From assembly GCF_017220215.1 (NCBI RefSeq), contig NZ_CP071131.1, forward strand, positions 682,001-746,000: a DNA stretch of 64,000 nt, written 5' to 3'. Of the stretch, positions 1 through 8,714 are shown one piece after another (position 1 is the first letter of the stretch; each line of letters starts with the position of its first letter). The position numbers were made by a program, and so were the translations under genes. This stretch comes from Caballeronia sp. M1242. GTDB taxonomy: Bacteria; Pseudomonadota; Gammaproteobacteria; Burkholderiales; Burkholderiaceae. The notes below the pieces were generated by a model that was not told the DNA's origin, did no database searches, and saw nothing but the letters and a program-made list of their open reading frames with translations.

Positions 1-2
1 CG

Positions 3-443
3 GCCGACGCCCCGCCGCCTGTGAGCGCCGTCACGCGAGACGACGCCAGTATCGTCGGGCTGCACATTCTGCTGGTCGAAGACGACGACGAAACCGGCGC
101 TTCGCTGACCGCGCTGCTCGAACTGGAAGGCGCGGTGGTCGAAGCCGTGACGGATGCGGACGCAGCGTTGACGCTTCTTGCGGAGAAGCCGATCGACGCA
201 ATGGTGTCGGACATCGACCTGCCGGGCATGAACGGTTATGAACTGGTGCGAACGATCCGCGCGAATCCGGAATGGGCTGCGCTGCGCTGCGTCGCGCTCA
301 GTGGACACGACCGCCATGAAGACATTCAGGCCGCGCATGAAGCGGGCTACGACGTGCATCTGGCGAAACCGCTCGACTTTTCACGATTGATGGATGCACT
401 GGGCGTCTTGACCCGCGATCAGGGCAGCCAGGCTACCGGCTAG
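3..443 (+). CDS. Receiver domain, C-terminal end of a probable hybrid sensor histidine kinase (5' truncated)
   Basis: The reading frame is open from the first bases of the window, so this is probably the tail of a longer protein cut by the window edge. A GTG at 21 could start a stand-alone receiver, but no ribosome binding site can be judged. The visible 140 residues form one complete receiver (REC) domain: the acidic cluster VEDDDE near the start, the likely phospho-acceptor Asp in VSDIDLPG, the conserved Ser in ALSGHD and the Lys in LAKPLD. There is no DNA-binding or other output domain after it. That architecture fits the C-terminal receiver of a hybrid kinase, which takes phosphate from an upstream kinase core. 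The signal sensed cannot be told from here. Confidence 0.8.
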   Translation, partial: ADAPPPVSAVTRDDASIVGLHILLVEDDDETGASLTALLELEGAVVEAVTDADAALTLLAEKPIDAMVSDIDLPGMNGYELVRTIRANPEWAALRCVALSGHDRHEDIQAAHEAGYDVHLAKPLDFSRLMDALGVLTRDQGSQATG

Positions 444-765
444 GCTTCGCACTGGCGCGCGGGTGCAACAACGTGCAATGCGGGCCGGGGCGGCTTGATT
501 CAATGAAATGCAACGTCGCCCCGGCACGCTGATCTTCGGCGCGTGAATGTCGCTTTACGCATGCGAGCTTTGATTCAACTACTTCATGCGCTTTCGCGGA
601 GCGCAGCACACCGGACCCACATCGCGACGTTTCCTCAGTCAGTCAGACCGGCAATGCACGCCCCCGCGCGCACTGTCGATACACAGCGGACCCCGAACTG
701 ATCGGCTTGACCGATATGAACGAGGGCAGGCGCAAATAATGCGGCCTACGTCGGGTGGAGGCCCT

Positions 766-1758
766 ATGGAACATCGAGATATTGTTGTCATTGCGGCGTC
801 TCGCGGCGGACTTCCCGTCCTGAGGACGCTGGTGACACAGTTGCCCGCGGACCTGGACGCCACGCTTTGCATCGTGCTGCACATAGGCAGGCATCGAAGC
901 GTTCTGCCCGAGCTGCTCTCGCGCTGGGGCTCTCACGTGGCGATTCATCCGAGCCACCAGGAAGTGCTGGAGCGTGGCAGAATTTACGTGGCGCCGCCCG
1001 ATCGTCACATGGTTTTGCGCGACGGCAAGCTGTGCCTTCTCGATACCGCCCCGGAGAACTTCGCGCGGCCCGCCGCCGATCCGCTGTTCAGATCGGCCGC
1101 CGTCGAATACGGAAGCCGCGTCGTGGGCGTCGTGCTCAGTGGCGACCTCGATGACGGCGCCGCAGGCCTCGCCTCGGTGCACGCGCGGGGCGGTTACGGC
1201 GTGGTTCAGCAACCGGATGACTGCGAGGCCCCGTCCATGCCGCGTAGCGCGATCGCCGCCGGGGGCGTGGATGTCATCGCGAAGCTGGATGAACTTCCGG
1301 GGGTCCTTGTTGCAGCCGTCAAGGGGGCGAAGCGGCGCAAGGAGCATTGCATGACGACTAATCGGCCAGACCTCGACCGCGAGGCACAAATTGCTGAGAC
1401 CGGGCTCGTCGAACCTCAAGTGCTCGATGAGATCGGTCAGCGTTCGGCGCTCACCTGTCCCAGTTGCAACGGCGCGCTTTGGCGGCTCAACGACGACTGG
1501 CCTTTACGCTGCCGATGCCATACCGGGCATGCATTCTCGATGCTGTCGCTCGAAGAAGCGACCGCGCAGACCGCCGATCACGCGATCTGGAGCGCGCTGC
1601 GCGCCGTGCACGAGCGCATCATCTTCGCGCGCGAGCGGCAGCAGTGGGCGCAGCGGGTGGGCAGCGACACGGACGTGGCCGTGGAACAGGCGCGCATCGA
1701 CGAGAATGAGAAGCTGGCGGAACTGCTGCGCGCGGCAGCGAATGTTCGCGAGCCTTAA
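766..1758 (+). CDS. CheB-type protein-glutamate methylesterase domain protein with C-terminal Cys/His cluster
   Basis: The 330-residue protein has a CheB methylesterase catalytic domain without the receiver domain that normally precedes it. The expected triad is visible: Ser12 in AASRGG, His39 in VLHIG and Asp130 in SGDLDDGAAGL. CheB enzymes remove methyl groups from chemoreceptors; related stand-alone forms often sit beside hybrid kinases, as here. The C-terminal third carries CPSCNGALW and later CRCHTGHAF, a Cys/His pattern that looks like a small metal-binding ribbon. The frame is open upstream to 586. I chose the ATG at 766 because a GGAGG-like Shine-Dalgarno lies just before it (about 757-761) and homology begins there. 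Role in chemotaxis or in a kinase network is inferred, not shown. Confidence 0.85.
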   Translation: MEHRDIVVIAASRGGLPVLRTLVTQLPADLDATLCIVLHIGRHRSVLPELLSRWGSHVAIHPSHQEVLERGRIYVAPPDRHMVLRDGKLCLLDTAPENFARPAADPLFRSAAVEYGSRVVGVVLSGDLDDGAAGLASVHARGGYGVVQQPDDCEAPSMPRSAIAAGGVDVIAKLDELPGVLVAAVKGAKRRKEHCMTTNRPDLDREAQIAETGLVEPQVLDEIGQRSALTCPSCNGALWRLNDDWPLRCRCHTGHAFSMLSLEEATAQTADHAIWSALRAVHERIIFARERQQWAQRVGSDTDVAVEQARIDENEKLAELLRAAANVREP

Positions 1759-2092
1759 TGGGCCATAACGAGCCGCGAACACCGCTGTTATACCATCGAT
1801 TCACTCGCGCCTGGCGCAGACCGAGGGCGGGAAGCCATGGGTCTGAGCGCGAGGATGGCCGATGGGCGTCGCGATAGACGTGTCAGAGTCCAATGGTCTT
1901 ATCCAACCGTTATCGCCTGCACTGGCAGCGGGTAACGGCAGTGGGCGGGTCTCGCTCTCTCGCGCATCGTTCTCTTGCTGCGTTACAGAGTGCGTCGAAC
2001 GCGCTGTCGTGAAGTAGGCGCTTCATAACTCGTGACTATCTCCGTCGCGCAGGCGCGACTACACGGTTCGTCACCGCATAGGAGAGTGCGCC
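1759..2092. other. Intergenic region, 334 bases, no gene seen
   Basis: No reading frame here looks like a protein. It contains a nested inverted repeat at 1907-1938: outer arms CCGTTA/TAACGG and inner arms CTGC/GCAG around a 4-base loop. No T-tract follows, so it is a weak terminator candidate at best. The promoter of the downstream lipoprotein gene presumably lies here, and a GGAGAG ribosome binding site precedes its ATG. Confidence 0.5.
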
Positions 2093-3649
2093 ATGAAACT
2101 CGGCAAGTGGTTCGCGGTTGCGCTGATGCTGTTGATGACCGCATGCGCAAGCCTTCCGCCGCAAGCCGAACGCGAGGAATCACACGCCCTGACCGACACC
2201 TCGAACACGCGCCTCGGCAGGTCGTTCGCGACGAGCGAGGCCGCTCATCCTGGCGACAACGCGTTCCATCTGCTACCCGATGGAATGGATGCGCTCATCG
2301 CACGCGTGATCCTGAGCGAGACCGCCGATCGCACGCTCGATCTCCAGTACTACATCTGGCATTCGGACCTCACGGGTCGCGAGATGGCCGCGTCCATCAT
2401 GCGCGCGGCCGATCGCGGCGTGCGTGTGCGTCTTCTGCTCGACGATCTCGGCACGAACGCCGACGATCAGTTTCTCCTCGCGCTGGCCTCGCATCCACAC
2501 GTGCAAGTGCGTCTCTTCAATCCTGTGGCGAATCGCACGTTCAAGAGACTCGGCTCGGCAGCGGAGTTCTTTCGCGTGAACCGACGCATGCATAACAAGG
2601 CGCTCATCGCGGACAATCAAGCGGCGATTCTCGGCGGACGCAATATCGGCGACGAGTACTTCGGCGCATCGAGCACGGTCGCGTTCGGCGATCTGGATGT
2701 GCTCGTGCATGGACCTGTCGTGCGTGAAGTATCGAGCGCGTTCGACCTGTACTGGAACTCGGATGAGGCCTATCCGATTGAAAATCTCCTGCGACGTCAT
2801 GCCGACGGGGACTCATTAGCTGAGTATCGCGAGAAGCTCGATGCTTATCTTCTGTCGGAAGAACATTCGCCGTACGTGGCGAACGTGCGAGAGCGTCTCG
2901 CAACCGTGATCCAGCAGCGCGGCACCGAATTCTCATGGGGCAAGGCAACGCTTCTCTACGACGATCCGGCGAAGATCACGCGCGCGCCCGGCGATGCCGA
3001 AGGTCATCTGATTTCGCAGTTCAAGGCTCTTAAGCTCGATCCCGAGAAAGAGATGCTGATCGTGTCGCCCTATTTCGTGCCGCGCGAGGAGGGCGTGCGC
3101 TGGCTTCGGTCGATGACCTCGCGGGGCGTGCGCGTGACGGTCCTGACGAATTCGCTAGCGGCGACGGATGTCGCTGCGGTGCACGCCGGCTATCGACGCT
3201 ATCGCAAGGAAATGCTCGAAGCGGGCGTGCGCTTGTATGAGTTGAAGCCGGTCGCGTCGACGGATGACCACGAGAGCAAGAAGAAGTCGACATTCGGATC
3301 GTCGAAGGCTTCGCTGCATGCGAAGACCTATGTCTTCGACCGCAAGCGCATTTTCATCGGCTCCATGAATCTCGACCCACGTTCCATCGAATTGAATACG
3401 GAGATCGGCGTCTATTGCGAAAGCGCGGCGGCGGCTGAACAAGTGGCGACCGGTATCGGCACGAATATCGATCGCATCGCATGGCGTGTCGAGTTGCAGG
3501 ACGACGGCAACGGTGGCACGCGCATGGTGTGGATCGACACGGACGCCAACGGCAACACTGCGCTGCTCGAAAAGGAGCCGGGCGTGTCGGCGTTCAAGCG
3601 CGCGGGCATCTGGATGCTCGGCATTCTGCCGATAGAATCGCAGCTGTGA
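2093..3649 (+). CDS. Phospholipase D family lipoprotein, cardiolipin synthase C-like
   Basis: The 518-residue protein starts with a lipoprotein signal peptide: MKLGKW, a hydrophobic stretch, then the lipobox LMTAC with the acylated Cys near residue 20. It carries two phospholipase D HKD motifs, HNKALIAD starting near residue 167 with GGRNIGDEYF behind it, and HAKTYVFD starting near residue 409 with GSMNLDPRS behind it. Two intact HKD motifs and this length match the ClsC/YmdC group, which transfers phosphatidyl groups to make cardiolipin at the cell envelope. A general PLD-type phosphodiesterase remains possible. It is monocistronic as far as can be seen, with GGAGAG upstream of the ATG. An anchored, periplasm-facing location is inferred from the lipobox. 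Confidence 0.87.
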   Translation: MKLGKWFAVALMLLMTACASLPPQAEREESHALTDTSNTRLGRSFATSEAAHPGDNAFHLLPDGMDALIARVILSETADRTLDLQYYIWHSDLTGREMAASIMRAADRGVRVRLLLDDLGTNADDQFLLALASHPHVQVRLFNPVANRTFKRLGSAAEFFRVNRRMHNKALIADNQAAILGGRNIGDEYFGASSTVAFGDLDVLVHGPVVREVSSAFDLYWNSDEAYPIENLLRRHADGDSLAEYREKLDAYLLSEEHSPYVANVRERLATVIQQRGTEFSWGKATLLYDDPAKITRAPGDAEGHLISQFKALKLDPEKEMLIVSPYFVPREEGVRWLRSMTSRGVRVTVLTNSLAATDVAAVHAGYRRYRKEMLEAGVRLYELKPVASTDDHESKKKSTFGSSKASLHAKTYVFDRKRIFIGSMNLDPRSIELNTEIGVYCESAAAAEQVATGIGTNIDRIAWRVELQDDGNGGTRMVWIDTDANGNTALLEKEPGVSAFKRAGIWMLGILPIESQL

Positions 3650-3768
3650 TACACCGCACGCGCAGCGGGAACCGACTTCGAGATGGGTGCGCGTCTTTGC
3701 GGCGTCTCGCTTCATGAACCGAAGCACAGGCGCTTCTCAACGCTTGGTCCGAAATCGCACGAGGCTAT

Positions 3769-4026
3769 TCAGTATTTAATGTCTCTTGCAGCTTGCCGTC
3801 CCTGTTGCTTCGTCTCCCGCTTGTCCTGACGGCACTGCGCGTTCGATTGCTGATTCGCGGCGCGGCAATCTTGTTTGGTATGCCGGGCGGACTGGCGCGT
3901 GTCCTGACGCACATCGCGCGCGGCGCGGCGTTGTTGCGCCTGCTGTGTCGGCAAAGCGCTATCCGGCCACGACAGCGCGAGGATGGCGGTGGCGATCGCG
4001 ATAGACCTGAGTGTGCGCGCGGTCAT
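3769..4026 (-). CDS. Small basic Gln/Arg-rich exported protein, function unknown
   Basis: The 85-residue protein has an N-terminal signal peptide (a short basic start followed by IAIATAILALSW) and a mature part very rich in Arg, Gln, Lys and Ala with two Cys. The mature part is strongly polar and probably helical. I do not recognise a family with a known role. Small periplasmic proteins of this composition are common in Burkholderia relatives. It lies convergent to the phospholipase gene, and directly downstream of another small minus-strand gene with only 10 bases between them, so the two may be cotranscribed. Confidence 0.6.
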   Translation of the reverse strand: MTARTLRSIAIATAILALSWPDSALPTQQAQQRRAARDVRQDTRQSARHTKQDCRAANQQSNAQCRQDKRETKQQGRQAARDIKY

Positions 4027-4036
4027 GATGTACTCG

Positions 4037-4300
4037 TCAACTCGGGATCTTGTCGTCGATGACGCGCTGCGCTGCTTTGAGGCCAGTTGACAGAGCCTCG
4101 TCCTCCGTGCGGAAGACGGTGTGGGCTTCGGAGACCAGCCGAACCGGCACGCCGACCGGCCGCTTCGGCTCGGCGGTGCAGACGCTCACAAGCGCGATGA
4201 ATCCCACCGTGCCGCCATATCTCGCATCCTGCGACACGGCTCGAACCGGCTCGAGCTGAACCGTGATCTCGAATCCTCGATAGGGATAGCTTCGCTCCAT
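4037..4300 (-). CDS. Small hypothetical cytoplasmic protein
   Basis: The 87-residue product begins MERSYPYRGFEITV and ends with a short helix. The frame is open a little further upstream (to 4333), but GAGGG sits 8 bases before the ATG at 4300, so I place the start there. It contains no signal peptide, membrane segment or catalytic motif I recognise. The pattern of beta strands with a terminal helix (EALSTGLKAAQRVIDDKI) resembles small stand-alone proteins annotated as hypothetical in Burkholderiaceae. It is probably translated with the small exported protein that follows. Confidence 0.6.
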   Translation of the reverse strand: MERSYPYRGFEITVQLEPVRAVSQDARYGGTVGFIALVSVCTAEPKRPVGVPVRLVSEAHTVFRTEDEALSTGLKAAQRVIDDKIPS

Positions 4301-4504
4301 CGATTCGCCCTCGCGAGTTTCCGCCAACGGCAAGCGCGCCTACCGTCTGATCAAACCGGCAACCACCGCAGCCGCCTACGTAAAACCATTCTAGTTGGTC
4401 GGCATCTCGATCCGCAGGGGCGTAGGGGTTTGTGCTTACGAGACTCACGCCGCCCACGGTTCACGGCAAGAGCGACGCAAGCACTTTTCCCGTTGAGTCT
4501 TACG

Positions 4505-5272
4505 TCACACGAGACGCGCGCCGCCATCGACGTTCAGCGTCGCTCCGTTCATGAAGCCGTTGGTCATCAGGAACACGACGCCTGCGCCGGCTTCGCTTGC
4601 GGTGCCGAGCCGATGCAACGGCAGCGTCTTCTCCATGTTCGCCACGACCGCATCGCGCGCGTCACCGAGCGCCTTGCGCAGAATCGGCGTGTCGATCGGG
4701 CCGGGCGACAGCGTGTTCACGCGCACCGGCGCGAGTTCGAGCGCGAGGCCGCGCGCGAGCGCTTCCATGGCCGCGGACGCCGCCGCGAGCACGGCGGTGC
4801 CGTAGGCGTTCGGACGGTCGGCGAGACTGCCGGAGATGAACGTGATCGAGCCATCGGCGCTCAAGCGGTCTCCCAGCGCGCGAATGACGTGCACGGCCGC
4901 CCAGATGCGTTCCTCGAACGCCGTTCGAAGATGCGCGACGTCGGCTTCGCGCACCGTCCCCGCGACGAAGGTGCCCGCCAGCAAGACGAGATGATCGACC
5001 TTCGGAATGTCGCGCACGGCCTGCTGGAGAGCGTCCGCGTCGGTTACGTCCGCCGCGCGCCAGCCGGCGAAGCCATGTTCCGCGGCGACGCGTTGAGCCG
5101 TATCCGCGGATCGTCCGACGACGATCACATCCGCGCCCGCCCGCTTTGCCTGAATAGCCGCGTCGAGCCCGATGCCCGACGTTCCGCCGAAAATCAGCGC
5201 CGTCTTGCCTGCCAGCGCGCGTTGAGCGACTTCTTCGGCCTGTGCGTCTTGCGCTTTCATGTTCGCGTTCAT
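4505..5272 (-). CDS. Atypical short-chain dehydrogenase/reductase (SDR) family protein
   Basis: The 255-residue protein has a normal SDR Rossmann start, with the cofactor-binding GGTSGIG near residues 28-35, VVGRS after the second strand and a catalytic Ser in FISGS. Where classic SDRs have YxxxK, the aligned stretch reads LAAASAAMEAL, so the catalytic Tyr appears as Leu and the Lys as Ser. A Tyr eight residues earlier (NAYGT) does not fit the usual spacing. The rest of the C-terminal half (RVNTLSPGPIDTP, NVDGG) is typical. This resembles a divergent SDR subgroup that may bind NAD(P) without standard chemistry. It is divergent from a LysR gene, its likely regulator. AGGAG precedes the ATG. 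Confidence 0.8.
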   Translation of the reverse strand: MNANMKAQDAQAEEVAQRALAGKTALIFGGTSGIGLDAAIQAKRAGADVIVVGRSADTAQRVAAEHGFAGWRAADVTDADALQQAVRDIPKVDHLVLLAGTFVAGTVREADVAHLRTAFEERIWAAVHVIRALGDRLSADGSITFISGSLADRPNAYGTAVLAAASAAMEALARGLALELAPVRVNTLSPGPIDTPILRKALGDARDAVVANMEKTLPLHRLGTASEAGAGVVFLMTNGFMNGATLNVDGGARLV

Positions 5273-5376
5273 GTCCTTCTCCTGTTTGACTTCGCCGGTT
5301 TGGCGTCGATGGAAGAAGGTTAATTCGCGACGACTGGCTTGATAATGGGGCCGACGTTCGCTTTAATGATGCCATC

Positions 5377-6366
5377 ATGGAACAAATTGCCATCGAACGA
5401 CTGACCGGGCTGATTGCTTTTGCGCGCGCGGCGTCGCTCGGCAGCTACACGGCCGCCGCGCGATCGCTTTCCGTTTCGCCATCGGCGATCAGCAAGAGCA
5501 TCCAGCGGCTGGAGCAGCATTTCGGCCTCAGGCTGTTCAGCCGGACCACGCGCTCGCTGACGTTGACGCCGGAGGGGCGCGACCTTCTGGAGCGCACGCA
5601 ACGTTTATTGCGCGAGGCGGAAGGTATCGAGCAAGGCGTCGCCGCTGCGCGCGCGGAGCCAGCGGGAACGCTCAAGGTGACGGCGCCGTTGCCCGTCGGC
5701 GTGAACATCCTCGCGCCGGCTTTGCCCGCGTTTCGCCGGCAGCATCCGAAAGTGACCGTCGATGTGCGCCTGAGCGATCGTTACGTCGATCTGATCGAGG
5801 AGGGCGTGGATGTCGCTATCCGAGTCGGCGATCCCGGCGACACGCGGTTAATCGCGCGCCGACTCGCACCGCATCGGATTTGCGCGTTCGCATCGCCCGA
5901 TTATCTTCGGGAGCGAGGCGTGCCGCGGCATCCGAACGATCTCTTGCAGCATGATTGCGTGAACTTCCGATACCAGTCGACAGGGCAGGAGGCGGCGTGG
6001 CCGTTCAACGTGGGCGGCAAGCTCGTCGAGTTCACGCCTGCGTCGGCTTTGATGATCGACGTCAGCGACGCGGTTGCTTCCGCGTTGGCCGCCGGCGCCG
6101 GGATCGGGATTTCGACGACTTATATCGCGGCGTCTTACGTTCGAAGGCGCGAGCTCGTACCCGTGCTGCATGAGTTCGCCTATGACCGATTCCATTTGCA
6201 TGCCGTGTGGCCCGAAAGCCGACGCAGCAATCCTGCCGTGAAAGCGTTCGTCGCCTTTTTACAGGGCATTTCCCGTCTCCCGCGCCTTGGGACGTACTCG
6301 TACGGGATCACGCTTCCTAGCTGCTTTGATCACATTAGCGGGGAGCTACAGGCGCCAACGCGCTGA
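5377..6366 (+). CDS. LysR-family transcriptional regulator
   Basis: The 329-residue protein has an N-terminal winged helix-turn-helix of the LysR type (GSYTAAARSLSVSPSAISKSIQRLEQ, then FGLRLFSRTTRSLTLT) followed by a periplasmic-binding-protein-like effector domain from about residue 95. It belongs to the large group with the AVRVGDPGD-like segment (here AIRVGDPGDTRLIAR), which often controls a divergently transcribed oxidoreductase. The SDR gene lies 104 bases away in the opposite direction, so that gene is the probable target. The C-terminal 30 residues after the effector domain are unusual and may be strain-specific. The ligand is unknown. Confidence 0.88.
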   Translation: MEQIAIERLTGLIAFARAASLGSYTAAARSLSVSPSAISKSIQRLEQHFGLRLFSRTTRSLTLTPEGRDLLERTQRLLREAEGIEQGVAAARAEPAGTLKVTAPLPVGVNILAPALPAFRRQHPKVTVDVRLSDRYVDLIEEGVDVAIRVGDPGDTRLIARRLAPHRICAFASPDYLRERGVPRHPNDLLQHDCVNFRYQSTGQEAAWPFNVGGKLVEFTPASALMIDVSDAVASALAAGAGIGISTTYIAASYVRRRELVPVLHEFAYDRFHLHAVWPESRRSNPAVKAFVAFLQGISRLPRLGTYSYGITLPSCFDHISGELQAPTR

Positions 6367-6449
6367 TTGTTCGGAACGTCTAGCGTTCCTTGTTCGTTTC
6401 GCGCGTCGGTTTTGCGGAAGACTACCGCCGCGACCTGCCGACGCTCTTG

Positions 6450-6495
6450 TTGACATAGTTGCGGTGCGCAACTACAGTAGTTGCGTATCGCAACT
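6450..6495 (+). promoter_or_regulatory. Sigma-70-type promoter with two identical-arm operator palindromes for the MarR-GNAT gene
   Basis: A -35 TTGACA (6450-6455) and a -10 TACAGT (6473-6478) are separated by exactly 17 bases. Two palindromes with the same arms, AGTTGCG-N3-CGCAACT, sit at 6457-6473 (inside the spacer) and 6479-6495 (just past the -10). Their centres are 22 bases apart, about two helical turns. A regulator bound here would cover the promoter, so autorepression by the MarR-type product is the natural inference. Confidence 0.85.
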
Positions 6496-6507
6496 GAAAA
6501 CCTTTCT

Positions 6508-7482
6508 ATGTCACCCGAAAATCGTCAGACCGCCCCGTCGTCGAACACCGTGCGCCAGGTCCGTGATTCCTCCCGCAAGCTGGTTCGCGAACTAGGATTC
6601 ATGAGCGCAACGCTGGCAGGCACCGACCTTTCGCCGTCTGCCGTACATGCAGTGCTCGAAATCGGCGCAAGTCCCGGAATGAACGGTAAGGAACTGGCAG
6701 AGCTGCTGAGATTGGATAAGTCCAACAGCAGCAGGCAAATCGCGCGTCTGGAGGCGGCCGGAATCGTCGAGCGACGCGCGTCCGACGGCGACGCCCGCTC
6801 TTCAGAACTCTATTTGACGCATGCAGGAAAGTTACTCAGGCAGAAGATCGACCGCTTCGCGTCTACTCAGGTGTCGAAGGCGCTCGGGCGCTTGAGCCAT
6901 TCCGATCAATTGGCCTTGGTGCGTACAGTCGGACTGTATGCCGATGCATTGGGGCAAGACAATGGAGCCAACGCACCGATGAACAAAACGCTTTCTGCGT
7001 CGATAGTCGAGGGGTACCGGCCCGGCTGCATCGGTGATGTGGCCAGCTTGCACGGGCGCTTTTATGCGCAGCACTGGGGTTTCGGCGCCTTCTTCGAAAA
7101 GAGAGTCGCGACGGAACTGGCCGCGTTCGCCGAAGCGTTGCCGCAAGAGGGCAAAGCGCTCTGGCTCGGTGAACGCGACGGCCGCACGCTTGCATCCCTT
7201 GCCATCGATGGGAATCTCAAGAGCGGAGTAGCGCATCTGCGTTGGTTCATCGTGGACGACGCGTTGCGCGGTACGGGCATAGGAAGGCAACTCATGACGC
7301 GCGCAATGGAGTTCGTCGACGCGCATTTCGCCGAGACGTACCTGTCTACCTTCAAGGGTCTGGACGCAGCGAGGCACCTGTATGAGTCATTCGGCTTCAA
7401 ACTGTGCGAAGAAGCTCAGGGCACGCAATGGGGAACAAGCGTCACGGAACAACGCTTTGTTCGTCGAACCGCCTGCCCCTAG
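6508..7482 (+). CDS. MarR-family regulator fused to a GNAT N-acetyltransferase
   Basis: The first ~145 residues of this 324-residue protein are a MarR winged helix-turn-helix (GMNGKELAELLRLDKSNSSR, then IVERRASDGDARSSELYLT wing). The rest, from about residue 165, is a GNAT acetyltransferase with the acetyl-CoA loop in WFIVDDALRGTGIGRQL and a C-terminal SFGF strand. Fusions of this type are known and usually treated as regulators with a possible small-molecule acetylation role. The frame is open from a TTG at 6481, but that codon lies inside the second operator, so the ATG at 6508 is the better start. The promoter carries two palindromes expected to bind the protein itself. The substrate is unknown. 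Confidence 0.87.
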   Translation: MSPENRQTAPSSNTVRQVRDSSRKLVRELGFMSATLAGTDLSPSAVHAVLEIGASPGMNGKELAELLRLDKSNSSRQIARLEAAGIVERRASDGDARSSELYLTHAGKLLRQKIDRFASTQVSKALGRLSHSDQLALVRTVGLYADALGQDNGANAPMNKTLSASIVEGYRPGCIGDVASLHGRFYAQHWGFGAFFEKRVATELAAFAEALPQEGKALWLGERDGRTLASLAIDGNLKSGVAHLRWFIVDDALRGTGIGRQLMTRAMEFVDAHFAETYLSTFKGLDAARHLYESFGFKLCEEAQGTQWGTSVTEQRFVRRTACP

Positions 7483-7517
7483 TGGCTGTACCCGCTGCTG
7501 ACGTAACGCCCGCTATC

Positions 7518-8714
7518 TCACCACCACCATGGACGCAAAGAGCCTCGCTCGTCTGGATCGATGTGGTGACCGCGGCTCCCGTCATGCCCGTGGTGATGAT
7601 CCTCGTCATGTTCTTCGCAACGGTGCCCGGCTTTCGGCAGGCCGCTTACCTTGCGAATGTATCCGGTGCTCTGCGCCGCTTCGGCAAAATACAAATCGCC
7701 TTCCGGCCCGAACGCGAGTCCTCTGGGACCGCTCAAAATGCCAGCCTGGGTGGCGGGACCGCCGTCGCCGCTATGACCGTCCATTCCACTGCCGGCAATG
7801 GTCGTGATGATGCCGGTGTGCCTGTTCACCTGGCGCACGCGGTAGTTGAAGGTATCGCTGATCGTCAGGTTGCCCGCGCAATCGAACGCGATGTGCGTGG
7901 GGAAGTTCAAGAGCGCGTCGGTGGCGAGAATGCCATCTCCGTTGTAGCACGCGGAGCCGCCAATCTGCTGGCATGTGGGCCCCGCGCCGGCTACCTTGGT
8001 GACCGTGCCGGTCGATGCGTCGAAGCGGACGACATTCGGCGGCACCGGATCCACCACGTACAGAACGCCGTGCCGGTCGAACGCCATGGTCACGATGTAC
8101 GTGGCGCCCAACTCGACAACGGTCGAGATGATGCCGGTTCGATGGTCCACTCGCCGGATAAGACCGGCCGCTGAATCGGCAATGTAGAGATCGCCTTCGC
8201 GGTTCACCGCGACATCGTTGGCGAATACCGTTGCTTGCGTGGCGGGACCGCCGTCACCGCGATTGGGCACATTCGGCGTTCCGGGGCCAGCGACCGTGGT
8301 GATGACGCCGGTCTCGCGATCGACCCTTCGCACGACTCTGACATTGCCCGAATCGCCGATGAAGACGTTACCGGCGCGGTCGAGCGCGACGCCTGTCGGA
8401 TAGTCGAGCAGGGCTTGCGTGGCGGGGCCGCCGTCGCCGCGATAGCCTGCTTGCCCGGTGCCGGCGATGATCGTCACCGTGCCGTTCCTGTGGTCGATGC
8501 GCCTAACCACGTGATGCGTCGGTTCGGCCGTATAGATGTTGCCCCATCGGTCCGCCGCGATGGCTTCGGCCTGAATGCTCTGCGCGCCTTCCCCGCCTGC
8601 GAAGGTAGTGATCGTCTGCGCTTGGGCGGCGTGCGCGATGGCGATCAACAGCATTGCGTAGAAGGCTCGCAACGTGGCAGCGATGCTTCGGCTAACCTGT
8701 GCAGTGTGCGGCAT
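7518..8714 (-). CDS. Exported NHL-repeat beta-propeller protein with a His-rich tail
   Basis: The 398-residue protein has a signal peptide (AFYAMLLIAIAHAAQA, cleavage near ALA-type AQA) followed by repeated NHL-type units of about 55 residues. Each unit has the pattern fPTGVALDRAGNVFIGDSGN, then RVVRRVDRETGVITTVAG, then GDGGPATQA. At least five units are visible, consistent with a five- or six-bladed propeller in the periplasm or outside the cell. The last 40 residues are rich in His, Asp and Glu (EEHDEDHHHGHDG), suggesting metal binding. The frame extends upstream to 8792, but GGAGG lies just before the ATG at 8714. Function is unknown; NHL propellers usually bind proteins or ligands. It is convergent with the MarR-GNAT gene, 35 bases away. 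Confidence 0.82.
   Translation of the reverse strand: MPHTAQVSRSIAATLRAFYAMLLIAIAHAAQAQTITTFAGGEGAQSIQAEAIAADRWGNIYTAEPTHHVVRRIDHRNGTVTIIAGTGQAGYRGDGGPATQALLDYPTGVALDRAGNVFIGDSGNVRVVRRVDRETGVITTVAGPGTPNVPNRGDGGPATQATVFANDVAVNREGDLYIADSAAGLIRRVDHRTGIISTVVELGATYIVTMAFDRHGVLYVVDPVPPNVVRFDASTGTVTKVAGAGPTCQQIGGSACYNGDGILATDALLNFPTHIAFDCAGNLTISDTFNYRVRQVNRHTGIITTIAGSGMDGHSGDGGPATQAGILSGPRGLAFGPEGDLYFAEAAQSTGYIRKVSGLPKAGHRCEEHDEDHHHGHDGSRGHHIDPDERGSLRPWWW

Noticed and set aside
1907..1938. Nested hairpin after the CheB-like gene as a terminator
   Set aside because: No T-tract follows and the arms are short, so it is only mentioned under the intergenic region.
4121..5323. A 400-codon plus-strand frame opposite the small hypothetical gene and the SDR
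   Set aside because: Arg/His-rich shadow of the SDR gene, whose minus-strand product has a clear Rossmann fold.
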